Shown: positions 46,688 to 55,988, counted from the stretch's first letter. The stretch is 64,000 bases of DNA from Desulfoferrobacter suflitae (GCF_022603395.1 NZ_JAIBKA010000013.1:62001-126000); one strand, 5' to 3'. A program made the numbers and translations. Notes: generated from the letters alone by a model not told the origin.

Positions 46688-47464
46688 TCAGCGATTGCTC
46701 CACACCGGGTCGCGTTTTTCCAGAAACGCCCGCATCCCCTCCTGAGCATCGGCAGCTTTGCAATTCATGACCATGGCCTCTTTGGCAAAATCGTAAGCCG
46801 ACCGCTCGCTCACATCCACCTGCGAATAAAAGGCGTTCTTGCCCGCAGCCACAGTAAACCCGCTGTATTGGGCAATCTCCATTGCCAGCCTGGTGGCTTC
46901 TTCGGCAAGCTGATCGATCGGCACCACGCGATTCACCAGGCCGAATCGCTCCGCCTCCTGCGCCGAGACAAACCGTCCGGTCACGAGCATCTCCATCGCC
47001 CGCTTCCTTCCTATGGCGCGCACCAGCGGGACCATCGGCGTGATGCAAAACAGCCCGATCTTGACGCCGGGCGTGGCAAACTGCGTGGTACTTTCCGCCA
47101 CCGCCAGATCACAGGCGGCCACCAACTGGCACCCGGCCGCCGTCGCAATCCCATGGACCTGAGCGATGACGGGCTGGGGCAGCTCGTGCAAGCGGAGCAT
47201 TATACGGTTGCAGGTCGTGAATATTTTGCGGAAATCCTCAAATTCCAACTCCTCTCCAACCATTTCTTTCAGGTCATGCCCCGCGCTGAAGACCTTTCCG
47301 CTGCCCCTGATGATCACCACCTTAATGGCTCGATTGTCCGCCACCTGGTCGAGCCTTTCAAGGACAGCTGTCATCAGGTCCAGCGAGAGAGCGTTGCGCT
47401 TTTCCGGCCGATTTAAGGTCAGCCAGGCGAGGGGGCCATCGTATTCCAACAGAACCGGTTCCAT
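46688..47464 (-). CDS. Enoyl-CoA hydratase/isomerase family protein
   Basis: A 258-residue crotonase-fold protein. WLTLNRPEKRNALS, the oxyanion-hole segment SAGHDLKEM, and GIATAAGCQLVAACDLAVAE with FATPGVKIGLF are family blocks, nearest by eye to the ECHDC3-like branch. GGAGA precedes ATG 47464, and the frame open further upstream overlaps the glnD-like gene and is not used. The usual glutamates of active hydratases are not evident at both positions (GLFCITPM where E/P are expected), so hydratase activity is uncertain. It lies 55 bases downstream of the glnD-like gene on the same strand. Confidence 0.82.
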   Translation of the reverse strand: MEPVLLEYDGPLAWLTLNRPEKRNALSLDLMTAVLERLDQVADNRAIKVVIIRGSGKVFSAGHDLKEMVGEELEFEDFRKIFTTCNRIMLRLHELPQPVIAQVHGIATAAGCQLVAACDLAVAESTTQFATPGVKIGLFCITPMVPLVRAIGRKRAMEMLVTGRFVSAQEAERFGLVNRVVPIDQLAEEATRLAMEIAQYSGFTVAAGKNAFYSQVDVSERSAYDFAKEAMVMNCKAADAQEGMRAFLEKRDPVWSNR

Positions 47465-47519
47465 ATAAAATTCTCCATACCTTTCAAATTGCAGTGGGTT
47501 ACGCCGCAAAAAGATGCGT

Positions 47520-50132
47520 CTAATCCATCCCGTCAGCATTGTCGCTTGATTCGGGACCATCCAGCCAAAAGAGCAGCGCACGTTTGATCTCCTCGATTTG
47601 CTCGGGGTCGGTGACCTTTTCCCCGGTGTTCGATTTGATATAAAAAACATCCGCCACTTGATCAATTTTTGTCGTAATCTTAGCCACATAAATCCTCACC
47701 TGGAGATCCCACAAGGTCCAGGTGATGGTGTACAGAAGTCCCACCCGGTCGGTGGTGTACACTTCCAAAATGGTGTAGATCTGGGACGATTCATTATCGA
47801 TCAGGATCTTGCTCGGCACAGTCCTGCTCGGCGTCTGACCATGGACCCCCCGCTTCGCCGCATGCGCTGCAATGCGATATTCCAGCGACATTTTCCCTTC
47901 CAACACCCGCTGCATATCCTCTTTGGCCGATTGCCAGTCGGGTGCCTGCAGGGAGCCTTCCGGCAGGCGGCATTGAAAAATCAACAGTACCACGCCGTCC
48001 CGTTTGGTAAAAACCTGCGCACTGATGATGTTTAAGTCGCGCAAGGTCAGGATGCCGGCCGCACGGGTCAACAAACCAGGGATCTCCCGGCTGAGCAGTG
48101 TGACGTTTGCCAAACCGTCCGACGTGGTGGCTTCCCATATGAGAGACTCCTGTGAATGCTGCAACCGCCACTCCATACGAATGTGCTTGGCAATGGCGCC
48201 GGGCGGCATGGAAAGAAGGTAGCGGGGGGCCAGCTGCTCGAAGTAATTTTCCAGCTGAGGCTTGCTCACCAGGTCGGCAACTTCCTGTTCCACCTGCATA
48301 CGGACCTGCTCGATGCGGTCGGCGATGGCTTGCGGGCTGGGCTCGCCTTTCTCCAGCAGATGGTAGACTCTCTCATGGAGTGCCAGGACCGGCGTATCAC
48401 GCAATTTCTGCTGCGCCCTGGGGCCGGTTGCCAGCATGTCGGCAAAGCTCAACAGCATAAGCATATCCAGCTGCCGGGGAGTCTTGGTGATGAGGGCACA
48501 CTGGGCGAGCATCTCTTCATCGGCGAGATCCCGCAAAGAGGCGCTGTCCATGAGCAGCAGATGCTGGGCCACGAGGAACTGAAGAGTGTCGGATTCTTCC
48601 AGGCTCAAACCGAGGCGCCTGGCGATGGAAGGAATCATTTCACCGCCGTGCAGCGCATGATCCCGCCCCGCACTCTTGCCGATATCGTGTAGAAATCCCG
48701 CCAGGAGAACCAGCGTGGGATCTTCCACACGGCCGGCGATTCTGCTCAGCTCGGGTTCGCTCTCGTCGTAGAAACCGGCGAACAGTCTTTTGAGCTCGGC
48801 AAGGGTACGCATGTGATGTTCGTGAACCGGATAAAGGTGAAAGGCATCGTGCTGTACGAGGCCATGCACCGAAGCCAATTCGGGAATGAGTGAGGTGGCC
48901 AGGCCCAGGTTGTAGAAACGCCGCACAACCGGCAGATCCGGGGCGTCGGCACAAATGAGCCGGAGCAGCTCCTGCCTCACCATGGAGTCACCCGCAGCGG
49001 TATCCAGGACGTTGCGGTGGTGGTATATCCACTGCCGGGTGATATTGGTGAACCCCAGGTTTTCCTTGGCGGCAATGTAGAAAAGATGGACCAGGTGGCC
49101 GGCGGTAGCCGGGTAGAGCTCCGATTGCAGTTGAATTTTTCCATACTTGGCCGATAACCCCATTTCCATCGCATCAGCCTGGTAGTCATCCTCTGGCGCA
49201 GTATCGCGACGGCTCTCCTGCAGCCGCTCCCAGAATTCCTGCGATACACACACAACCCCGTGCAGGAATCGATGAATTTCCTGCATGAACGCCTCTACCG
49301 GAAGAAAACCTACCCGGGCTGAATACCCCAGTTGATTCCCCAGTAGTTCCTGGTCCTCGAACCGCAGTACGCTGGTGGAATTCCCGCTCAGTGCGCAAAT
49401 CAGATTGAGCAGGCGGGTGTATTTCTTTTCCGCCTGCTGCAGAAAATCCACTTCCTGCCGATTGAGGTATCCCTGGAAAATGGCGTCATCCAGGCATCGG
49501 ATATGGGAGGCGATGCGGCATCCCAAACGAATCGCCCCGATGTCCATCAGGCCCCCTGGATTCTTCATCAGATCCGGCTCCAGCCAACTCTCCGGCGTAT
49601 GCAGCAGGGCATCGCGCGACTGGACCGACCTGTGCAGCTCGGCCAGAAACGAATCCCGCCTCTGCTCGATGAGCGCCTCGAGTGCGTCATCCAGTTGGTC
49701 GACCAATGGGCGGGTGCCGGAAATGTAACGGCCTTCCAGGAGCGACAGGAAAAACCGGAAATCATCCTGCGCTCGTTCCAGGAGCCGGCCCATTTCCCCT
49801 GTCTCCAGGTCCACATCCCAGCCGGCTTCCTTCATCGGATCCGCAATCTCATCCATCCAGCTCTCTTTCCAGGGTGATCCGTCCGCCGTGACAACGAGGA
49901 TGGAAACGGGCTGCCGCGGTCCGATCATGCCCCGGCCAAACGCTCCCATGGCGATCACCGCACCGCTCGCCCTGAATTCCGCCGCATCCACCTTGAGGGT
50001 GTTGACCAGTCGATTGTAAAGGGAAATGATGGCGATCTCCAGCAGGCTGGTGTGCCGGCTGAGCATCTCTTCACTGCCGTCCTGGAGAATTTGTTCACGT
50101 TGCCTCTTCAAGGATTCGGAAATATTTTGCAC
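47520..50132 (-). CDS. GlnD-like protein: HD and two ACT domains intact, nucleotidyltransferase site lost
   Basis: An 870-residue protein with GlnD architecture. GlnD uridylylates and de-uridylylates PII in response to glutamine. The nucleotidyltransferase domain keeps GAFGRG (63-68), but where active GlnD has G-E-L-x-P-x-S-D-I-D-L-L it reads GMIGPRQPVSILVV: both catalytic aspartates are Pro75 and Ser77. The HD phosphohydrolase domain is intact (HEHHMRTL at 437, LLAGFLHDIGK with H482-D483, DHALHGG). Two C-terminal ACT domains follow (LLSREIPGLLTRAAG ~660; LEVYTTDRVGLLYTITW ~785). The first part is also shorter than in enterobacterial GlnD. It may only de-uridylylate, or act as a glutamine-sensing phosphodiesterase. 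Confidence 0.85.
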   Translation of the reverse strand: MQNISESLKRQREQILQDGSEEMLSRHTSLLEIAIISLYNRLVNTLKVDAAEFRASGAVIAMGAFGRGMIGPRQPVSILVVTADGSPWKESWMDEIADPMKEAGWDVDLETGEMGRLLERAQDDFRFFLSLLEGRYISGTRPLVDQLDDALEALIEQRRDSFLAELHRSVQSRDALLHTPESWLEPDLMKNPGGLMDIGAIRLGCRIASHIRCLDDAIFQGYLNRQEVDFLQQAEKKYTRLLNLICALSGNSTSVLRFEDQELLGNQLGYSARVGFLPVEAFMQEIHRFLHGVVCVSQEFWERLQESRRDTAPEDDYQADAMEMGLSAKYGKIQLQSELYPATAGHLVHLFYIAAKENLGFTNITRQWIYHHRNVLDTAAGDSMVRQELLRLICADAPDLPVVRRFYNLGLATSLIPELASVHGLVQHDAFHLYPVHEHHMRTLAELKRLFAGFYDESEPELSRIAGRVEDPTLVLLAGFLHDIGKSAGRDHALHGGEMIPSIARRLGLSLEESDTLQFLVAQHLLLMDSASLRDLADEEMLAQCALITKTPRQLDMLMLLSFADMLATGPRAQQKLRDTPVLALHERVYHLLEKGEPSPQAIADRIEQVRMQVEQEVADLVSKPQLENYFEQLAPRYLLSMPPGAIAKHIRMEWRLQHSQESLIWEATTSDGLANVTLLSREIPGLLTRAAGILTLRDLNIISAQVFTKRDGVVLLIFQCRLPEGSLQAPDWQSAKEDMQRVLEGKMSLEYRIAAHAAKRGVHGQTPSRTVPSKILIDNESSQIYTILEVYTTDRVGLLYTITWTLWDLQVRIYVAKITTKIDQVADVFYIKSNTGEKVTDPEQIEEIKRALLFWLDGPESSDNADGMD

Positions 50133-50602
50133 GATTTTACCCTTCCATTGCCAAGCATGGTGCGTTTAGGACATTTTAACAGATACCGTATACACAAATC
50201 GGAACACCAAGAAGCTCGTCCGAATCATCTGCTCCTCTCGTTGTGTCCCGCCCGGTCGGAGCAATTGCTGCAAACACGAAACATATCTTATCGTGACCAT
50301 TCAGGCGGGTAAAGGCAGAGTTTCGCAAGCCCCCGGCGCACCGTCATTGCCACATGTTGTCAGCGGTAACCGGGCAAAATTTCAGCTGACTGCCGCACAC
50401 AGAGCGTCGACAAGCCCTCGAAATGCTTCAACGAGGGATCAAATTGAGGGCAACATGCTAAAATTATATCGATTCCTTGCATAATGGCTAATGAATATAC
50501 CCCATTCATCCCTACAAAAATACCCCTTTACGTGGGAAAACCCCCCAATTAGATTAATGTCGAACGGTTGCCACCGAACCCCGTGCAAAAAGAGGGAATC
50601 AC
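50133..50602. other. Intergenic region upstream of the GlnD-like and PilZ genes
   Basis: No gene, RNA or repeat is supported. The stretch close to the PilZ start is AT-rich with C-runs (ATACCCC, ACCCCCC) and probably holds its promoter. Confidence 0.35.
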
Positions 50603-50980
50603 ATGAAAGCAGCGAGTGAATTGGACAGACGTCAGTTTAAGCGGCATCCGGTCAAGGGCGATTTTTTCATCACCTTTCGACCTGAATTCCGTCGCATGGG
50701 CAGAGTCAAAGATATCAGCAAGGGGGGAGTGGGGCTTGAATATACGATTTATGACGATCAAAAAGCGCTGGAAAACGTCGAGGTCGACATATTTTCAGCG
50801 GAGGCTGATTTGCACATATCCAAAATTCCCTGCAAGGTAGCCTATGACGTGAGAGTTGATAATTACCCCTCGTTCGACAATCTCCAGGTCCGCAGGTGTG
50901 GCCTGGAATTCGCCGAACTGTCCTACCAGCAATATGCGGCCATCAATTCACTGGTCAGCCTGCACACTGCTTCCCCTTAG
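50603..50980 (+). CDS. PilZ-domain protein (cyclic-di-GMP receptor candidate)
   Basis: A 125-residue single PilZ domain. The RxxxR switch is in DRRQFKRHPV near residue 10, and the second c-di-GMP motif D/NxSxxG is DISKGGVGLEY near residue 38. Both are complete, so binding of c-di-GMP is likely. It converges on the exopolysaccharide/PEP-CTERM response regulator. That locus also carries a GEMM-I riboswitch, so two independent c-di-GMP-type sensors lie within 10 kb. GAGGG precedes ATG 50603. Confidence 0.82.
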   Translation: MKAASELDRRQFKRHPVKGDFFITFRPEFRRMGRVKDISKGGVGLEYTIYDDQKALENVEVDIFSAEADLHISKIPCKVAYDVRVDNYPSFDNLQVRRCGLEFAELSYQQYAAINSLVSLHTASP

Positions 50981-51024
50981 ACGTCAAAAACACAAAAGCA
51001 AAGACAGGATCTCTCCCGTTGAAG

Positions 51025-51999
51025 TTACCCCGATAGCAGGTAGTTCTTCAGGTTGTATTGTGTACTGTTGATTTTGAGCTTCCTGCGGATATTCTTCCGG
51101 TGGGTTCTCACCGTGCTCGGGGAAACGCTCAATTGCGTAGCGATGTCTTCAGTGGTCAGCCCATTTTTGATCAAGGTGGCAATGCGAAATTCTGTGGGAG
51201 ACAGGACGGAGGAGAGTTTCCCGTCCATGGTGAGGTCCGAAGTGAGCTCTTCTATCATCTGAGTGATCAAAAACTCCAGCTCACTTCCCCGGTCCAGCAG
51301 ATTCTTATTGGTTTGGAGCTTTTGAATGGCCGGAGAAACGACGGATTTCAGTTTGAACAAAATGCGCTTTTGCAGTTCTTCTCTTTCACGATCGATGTTT
51401 TGAGCGAAAACCGTGAGTGCTTTATTCGTTTCGAGCAACCTCAGATTCAGATGTTCCAGCCGATTCTTGTGATCCAGCAGCTCTTCCTGACTTTCCTTGA
51501 GGTCCTGAAGCAGTTCCAGCTCTTTCTCTTCGGCCCGGTGAAGATCCAAAGCACGCTGCACGACATGAGACAGGAAATCCATATCAATCGGTTTCTCAAG
51601 AAAATCGAAGGCGCCCAGCCGCAAAGCGGTGACGGCCGTCTCCTTGTCTGCATAGCCTGTCATGATGATGACTTTTATGGTCGGAAACTGCTCCTTCAGA
51701 GTGGGAATCAGGTCAAGGCCGCTCACATCGTCCAGATACACATCGAGCAGGATGACCCCGTAATCCCCTTCCTCACATGCAGCAAACAGCGCTTCAGCAT
51801 CGAGGGCGCTGCTTGCCTGGACCCCCCAAACCAGCATCATCTCCCTCAACACTTCACAGATCGCATGGTCATCGTCGACTATGAGAACCTTCCCCGCGTC
51901 ACGCCTCTCCACAGCTGACAAGCTTTCGATCTCACTCACCATTATCCCCTCACACGGCTGTCCTGCCCGAAGCGAGCATGCAGACCTCGCCCACTTCAT
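51025..51999 (-). CDS. Response regulator with long coiled-coil linker and LuxR-type DNA-binding domain
   Basis: A 324-residue regulator. The receiver domain (VLIVDDDHAICEVL, acceptor D86 in VILLDVYLDD, IIMTGYAD, EKPID lysine) is followed by ~90 residues of coiled coil (ELELLQDLKESQEELLDHKN start). The C-terminal LuxR/FixJ helix-turn-helix is LSPTEFRIATLIKNG, EDIATQLSVSPSTVRTHRKNIRRKL. The ATG overlaps the stop of the TPR lipoprotein gene (ATGA). A second possible start is ATG 51942 after GAGGGG. No sensor kinase is adjacent. It probably controls the exopolysaccharide/PEP-CTERM locus, whose published relatives use NtrC-type regulators instead. Confidence 0.85.
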   Translation of the reverse strand: MKWARSACSLRAGQPCEGIMVSEIESLSAVERRDAGKVLIVDDDHAICEVLREMMLVWGVQASSALDAEALFAACEEGDYGVILLDVYLDDVSGLDLIPTLKEQFPTIKVIIMTGYADKETAVTALRLGAFDFLEKPIDMDFLSHVVQRALDLHRAEEKELELLQDLKESQEELLDHKNRLEHLNLRLLETNKALTVFAQNIDREREELQKRILFKLKSVVSPAIQKLQTNKNLLDRGSELEFLITQMIEELTSDLTMDGKLSSVLSPTEFRIATLIKNGLTTEDIATQLSVSPSTVRTHRKNIRRKLKINSTQYNLKNYLLSG

Positions 52000-54389
52000 T
52001 CACCCGCACTCCATTCCTTTTTCAAGGCCGAGGCCTCATCCAGAGATCGCTGGTCCATCTTTTGTTCAAGCGCCTTGTTGAGATAATCGAGGGCCTGCTG
52101 TCTATCGCCCCGGGCATAAGCGATCATCGCCGCATGAAAATTGTGCAGACCATTTTCCGGAGCCTTGAGAAGAGCGTTCTGGATGGCAGTCCAGGCGGCG
52201 TCGAAGTTTTTCTGCTGGTAGTGGATCCAGGCGGAGGTATCCAGAAACGCAGGGTTATCCGGCTCCTGCAAGAGGGCTTCCGCAACCAGTTTGGCCGCTC
52301 TTTCCAGGATCGGCTTCTCCGTGGAATTCTCGGCCAACAGATAAGCCAAATTATTCAGAATCTCCGGCGAACGCTCTGATTGGTCCAGGAGCTCATCATA
52401 GATCCTGATGGCATCCTGATAACGTCCACTCTGTTCATAAAGTGCCGCCAACTGCAGCTGGAGAATGGCTGAGGGGCTTTTCCGGTTAGCCTCCTCGACC
52501 CGCGCGACGGCTTCCTTCAGATTGCCTTGCCGCATATAGACATCGGCCAGCCCGCGGTAAGGATCAGGCCAGTTTGGCGCCAACTCCGAAGCTTTTTCGA
52601 AAGCTTCTTCGCTTCCCTTCAGATCCCCGGTAGCCAGAAGAATCTGCCCCAAAATGAAGTGCATGGGCGGCGAATCGGGCCTTTTCGCCACCTCGGATCG
52701 CACTGCCTTGACGGCCTCCTCGGGCTTATCCCGGGCCATATAAATTTTTGCCAGCGCCGGAACTGCGATGGGCCAGCCATTTTCTTTATCGGCGGCCTGG
52801 CGGAACCAGTCGAGCGCCTCATCCAGGCGGGATTCGGTCACCATAAGCCGGCCCATTTCGATGTAACCCAGGGAGTCCTCCGGCTTCAGCTTGATGATCT
52901 TTGCAAAGTTTGCCCCGGCTTTGCCGAAATCTTTCTGCGACGCCTGCAGTTCGCCCAAGGTTTTGAGAAGCGATACGTCGTTGGGCTGCAGCTCCAGGCC
53001 TTTTCTTAAAAGCTCGAAGGCTTGCGCTGAATTCTTCTTGCTCAGATAATAGGTGACCAGTTCGAGCCGCAACGGAGCACTGCCGGGATTGGCCTCGACG
53101 GCCCTCTTGAGCGTGTCTTCGGCGAGGGACTCCTTTTTGTTTTGAATCTGGCTCCGGGCAAGCAGGGTTTGTGCCTCTTCATCAGTGGGGCGCGCCGCCG
53201 CTGCCTGGTTCAAGTGGATCTCCGCACTTTCGGCCTCTCCTGTGCCAAGAAGAATTTTGCCGAACAGCAAGTGCGCATCCATGTTTCCCTGGTTCTCCTT
53301 GAGCACCTCCTGGCAGATGTTCTTGGCCTCGTCCCACTTGCCTTCCCGCGCCTGCAGAGTAGCCTTGGCCAGGAGCAATCGTTCCCGGTCGGGTTTCTTC
53401 AAGTCCCCGGCAAGCTTTTCGTCCAGCAGGGCCATGGCTTCATCATTGTTGCCCTGGTTCATCATGACCTGCCCGAGCTTCAACACCGCGTCCATGTCAT
53501 CAGGGGACTTGCCGACCAATTGCTGCAAAAGCTCACGCGCTTTCTCGGCATCTCCCTGCCTCAGCCAAAAATCGGCCCTGGCCTTGATCATTGCGGGCGT
53601 ATCCGGGAGCCCTGCGTAGGCGTTGCGGGCCTGCTCTGTCAGGCCGAGCTGCTCCAACAACTGCGCCCGCACCAGTCCCATTTCGCTGTTTTCCGGATCA
53701 GCCGCCGTCATCCTGTCCAACTCTTGCGCCGCCTCCTCCCGGTTTCCCTGATTGGCGAGATATTGAACCATAAAAAGATAGGAAGACGGATCCTTGGGAT
53801 CGATGCTGCGCCAGTTCGCAACGGTTTCCTGCATGAGATCCGTCTTACCCGCCTCCCTTGCCGAAACCGCCAGCAGCATCTGTGCCTCTTTGTCTTGCCT
53901 GCCGTCTTTGACCTTCTGCAAGATATCCATGGCTTCCTCATAACGATCGGATGCCAGCAGCGCCCGGGCCTTCACCAGGTCGACCTTGGGTTGAAATTTC
54001 TCGGGCTGCTTGACTTGCTGTATTTCCAGCAGCGCCTGCTGTCCCTGCTTCCCCATGGCCAGAAGCCAGGCCAGTTCGACCCTTGCCTCATCGCGGGAGG
54101 GGTCCATCTCGAGGATCTGGCTGAAAGTCGCAAAAGCCCGCTGAAACTCCTGCCTGCTCAACGCCACCCTGGCCAAACCCAGCATGGCCGGTATATTCTT
54201 GGGGTCAATTTGCAGTGCGTTCTTGAATTCCAGCTCGGCCCTCACCGGGTCATCCGCCGCCAGCAATTGCTCCCCCTTGGCAACGAAGCCGGCGATCTTT
54301 TCTTCCCTGCTCTTGCAGGAAGCCAAGGTGAAGCCAAGCACCAGCATCACAGCCGCACACCAGACCAAAGATCTACTTTTCACGACCAA
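51996..54389 (-). CDS. PEP-CTERM/exopolysaccharide-locus TPR lipoprotein (PrsT-like)
   Basis: A 797-residue lipoprotein of the PEP-CTERM TPR family. The signal peptide ends in LGFTLASC with the lipidated cysteine near residue 24. The rest is about 20 tetratricopeptide-like helix pairs (for example AQELDRMTAADPENSEMGL, DPYRGLADVYMRQGNLKEAV, LEQSGRYQDAIRIYDELL-type repeats quoted by pattern). TPR superhelices hold protein partners, here probably the export machinery in the periplasm. It overlaps the ATPase by 10 bases and the regulator by 4, forming one translation unit. Confidence 0.88.
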   Translation of the reverse strand: MVVKSRSLVWCAAVMLVLGFTLASCKSREEKIAGFVAKGEQLLAADDPVRAELEFKNALQIDPKNIPAMLGLARVALSRQEFQRAFATFSQILEMDPSRDEARVELAWLLAMGKQGQQALLEIQQVKQPEKFQPKVDLVKARALLASDRYEEAMDILQKVKDGRQDKEAQMLLAVSAREAGKTDLMQETVANWRSIDPKDPSSYLFMVQYLANQGNREEAAQELDRMTAADPENSEMGLVRAQLLEQLGLTEQARNAYAGLPDTPAMIKARADFWLRQGDAEKARELLQQLVGKSPDDMDAVLKLGQVMMNQGNNDEAMALLDEKLAGDLKKPDRERLLLAKATLQAREGKWDEAKNICQEVLKENQGNMDAHLLFGKILLGTGEAESAEIHLNQAAAARPTDEEAQTLLARSQIQNKKESLAEDTLKRAVEANPGSAPLRLELVTYYLSKKNSAQAFELLRKGLELQPNDVSLLKTLGELQASQKDFGKAGANFAKIIKLKPEDSLGYIEMGRLMVTESRLDEALDWFRQAADKENGWPIAVPALAKIYMARDKPEEAVKAVRSEVAKRPDSPPMHFILGQILLATGDLKGSEEAFEKASELAPNWPDPYRGLADVYMRQGNLKEAVARVEEANRKSPSAILQLQLAALYEQSGRYQDAIRIYDELLDQSERSPEILNNLAYLLAENSTEKPILERAAKLVAEALLQEPDNPAFLDTSAWIHYQQKNFDAAWTAIQNALLKAPENGLHNFHAAMIAYARGDRQQALDYLNKALEQKMDQRSLDEASALKKEWSAGE

Positions 54390-55546
54390 AATCGCCTCCG
54401 TTTCTTGCCGGTTTCCGCCGCCAATTCGGCCTCTTGTTTTTCTCTCTTCATCTTTTCAAGCTGTGACTGCAGCATCTTGTAGCGCTGATTCAGCAGCGTC
54501 AGTTTTTGAACGTACTGCAGCGAGGCATGCCGTTCCTTCGTTAGAACATCCTGGAGAACGCTTACCGCTCCATTGCTGCGCGCCGTTTCGAGCATTCGAA
54601 GGCGCTCTTCGATAGACTCCAGCCTGCTGTAAAGGTTCCCAACCAGGCACCGAACATCGTCAGGAAAAGACGCCTGAGCACACCCCGCGGCAGGTTCCGG
54701 GACCGCCGGCACCGGTGCCGCTTCGCGCGCGCTGACTAGAAGAAGCTCATTGTCCTCGATCACCTTGGCAACCATTTCCCGGTCAACCACAGCAATCTCC
54801 TCGGCGAAGGCATACGTGAGGCTGCCGTCGCAGATGGTATTGATGATCCTCGGCGTTCCCCTGGAAGCTTGCGCAATCAGTTCCACTGCTTCCTCACGGA
54901 ACAAGGGTGCGGGCTTCTCATAGCCGGCCACTTTCAGGCGGTGCTCGATGTACTGGCCGACTTCCTCGACAGACAGCGGCGCCAGGTGATAATAGACGGA
55001 GACCCGCTGCGCCAACTGCAACAGTGACGGGTGGAACAGCCGTTCCCGCAGTTGCGGCTGGCCCACCAGCACGATCTGCACAAGAGACTCATTGCCCGCC
55101 TCGAGGTTGGAGAGCATTCGCAATTCCTCAAAGGTATCCAGCGGCAGATTCTGCGCCTCATCCACCACAATAACACAATGATCGCCCTGAGAATAAGTCC
55201 GTAGGAAATGCTTGTAGAGAGCATCAATCAGGTTGCTCTTGCCCGCCGCGGGAACGTCCAGCTCGAACTCTCCGACAAGCGCCTCAAGAAAAGCCTGGGG
55301 GTCCAAGTGGGTATTGAAAATCATACCGACATCAAGAGTCCGTTTGACTCGTTCGAACAGGTACTTGAGCAGCGTTGTCTTGCCGGCCCCCACTTCACCG
55401 GTCAAGGCCACGATCCCCATATTGTTGAACAGGCCGTACTCCAGATGCGTCAGCGCCAGATCATGACCGCGGCTGAGGAACAAAAACTCCGGGTCCGGCG
55501 AGAGAACAAACGGTCGTTTTTTCAATGCAAAAAAATCAAGGTACAT
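54380..55546 (-). CDS. PEP-CTERM-locus secretion ATPase (AAA, ExeA-like)
   Basis: A 388-residue AAA protein of the PEP-CTERM locus subfamily. The N-terminal YLDFFALKKRPFVLSPDPEF is a family block. Walker A is GEVGAGKTT (50-58) and Walker B CVIVVDEAQNL (~124-134), followed by LRMLSNLE and GQPQLRERL. The C-terminal ~100 residues form a coiled coil (LNQRYKMLQSQLEKMKREKQE). Its expected Shine-Dalgarno region is occupied by a heptanucleotide array that ends 9 bases before the ATG. No good ribosome binding site remains. It overlaps the TPR lipoprotein gene by 10 bases. Confidence 0.88.
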   Translation of the reverse strand: MYLDFFALKKRPFVLSPDPEFLFLSRGHDLALTHLEYGLFNNMGIVALTGEVGAGKTTLLKYLFERVKRTLDVGMIFNTHLDPQAFLEALVGEFELDVPAAGKSNLIDALYKHFLRTYSQGDHCVIVVDEAQNLPLDTFEELRMLSNLEAGNESLVQIVLVGQPQLRERLFHPSLLQLAQRVSVYYHLAPLSVEEVGQYIEHRLKVAGYEKPAPLFREEAVELIAQASRGTPRIINTICDGSLTYAFAEEIAVVDREMVAKVIEDNELLLVSAREAAPVPAVPEPAAGCAQASFPDDVRCLVGNLYSRLESIEERLRMLETARSNGAVSVLQDVLTKERHASLQYVQKLTLLNQRYKMLQSQLEKMKREKQEAELAAETGKKRRRFWS

Positions 55547-55554
55547 ATTGAAAT

Positions 55555-55591
55555 CCAGAAGCCAGAAGCCAGAAGCCAGAAGCCAGAAGCC
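55555..55591 (+). repeat. Heptanucleotide array 1 (CCAGAAG, 5 units, inverted relative to array 2)
   Basis: Five perfect CCAGAAG units (55555-55589) plus CC. This is the reverse complement of the TTC-type unit of array 2 at 55989-56176. It lies 9 bases upstream of the ATPase start codon (minus strand). Confidence 0.9.
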
Positions 55592-55616
55592 TATGGTCCG
55601 AAATCTGAAATAGCAA

Positions 55617-55979
55617 TTAACTTTTCAAAATGGATGACACGTAGCCCTCCAGCAATTTGCTCACTTCTTCCAGCTGATCCATTAAATGGGATGTGTCACA
55701 ATAATCAAGATCATTCGCTAAGATAAGATAGTAACGGCATTCCTCCAAGGATCCTTGCGCTATATTGTAAAACCTTATTTTGTCTGGTTTTGTTCTTTTC
55801 TTGAAACCTTCTGCAATGTTTGCGGCGATCGAAGCACCAGCTCTCCTGATCTGCGAGGTGAGCCCGTAGCGTTCATCTTTTGGAAAGAGCGCACTCCCCC
55901 GATAGATCGCCAAAACAAATTGATGAGCCTTCTGCCAAACGACCAAATCACGGAAATCCTTTGCAGGCATCTTTATCAT
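55617..55979 (-). CDS. Four-helix-bundle protein of the 23S-rRNA-IVS/Avd fold
   Basis: A 120-residue protein of the four helix bundle family (S23/IVP type). The start KDFRDLVVWQKAHQFVLAIY, the YGLTSQIRRAGASIAANIAEGF motif and ARGSLEE-like NIAQGSLEECRYYLILAND are diagnostic. The same fold occurs in proteins encoded in rRNA intervening sequences and in Avd of diversity-generating retroelements. No reverse transcriptase or variable repeat is nearby. It interrupts the order kinase-ATPase of the exopolysaccharide operon and is flanked by inverted heptamer arrays. The AGGAG inside array 2 units (CCAGGAG on this strand) is 12 bases from the ATG and may serve as its ribosome binding site. Confidence 0.9.
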   Translation of the reverse strand: MIKMPAKDFRDLVVWQKAHQFVLAIYRGSALFPKDERYGLTSQIRRAGASIAANIAEGFKKRTKPDKIRFYNIAQGSLEECRYYLILANDLDYCDTSHLMDQLEEVSKLLEGYVSSILKS

Positions 55980-55988
55980 TCTTGATTC

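Noticed and set aside
55617-55979. Avd of a diversity-generating retroelement
   Set aside because: No reverse transcriptase, template repeat or variable repeat can be seen nearby. The protein fits the broader four-helix-bundle family.
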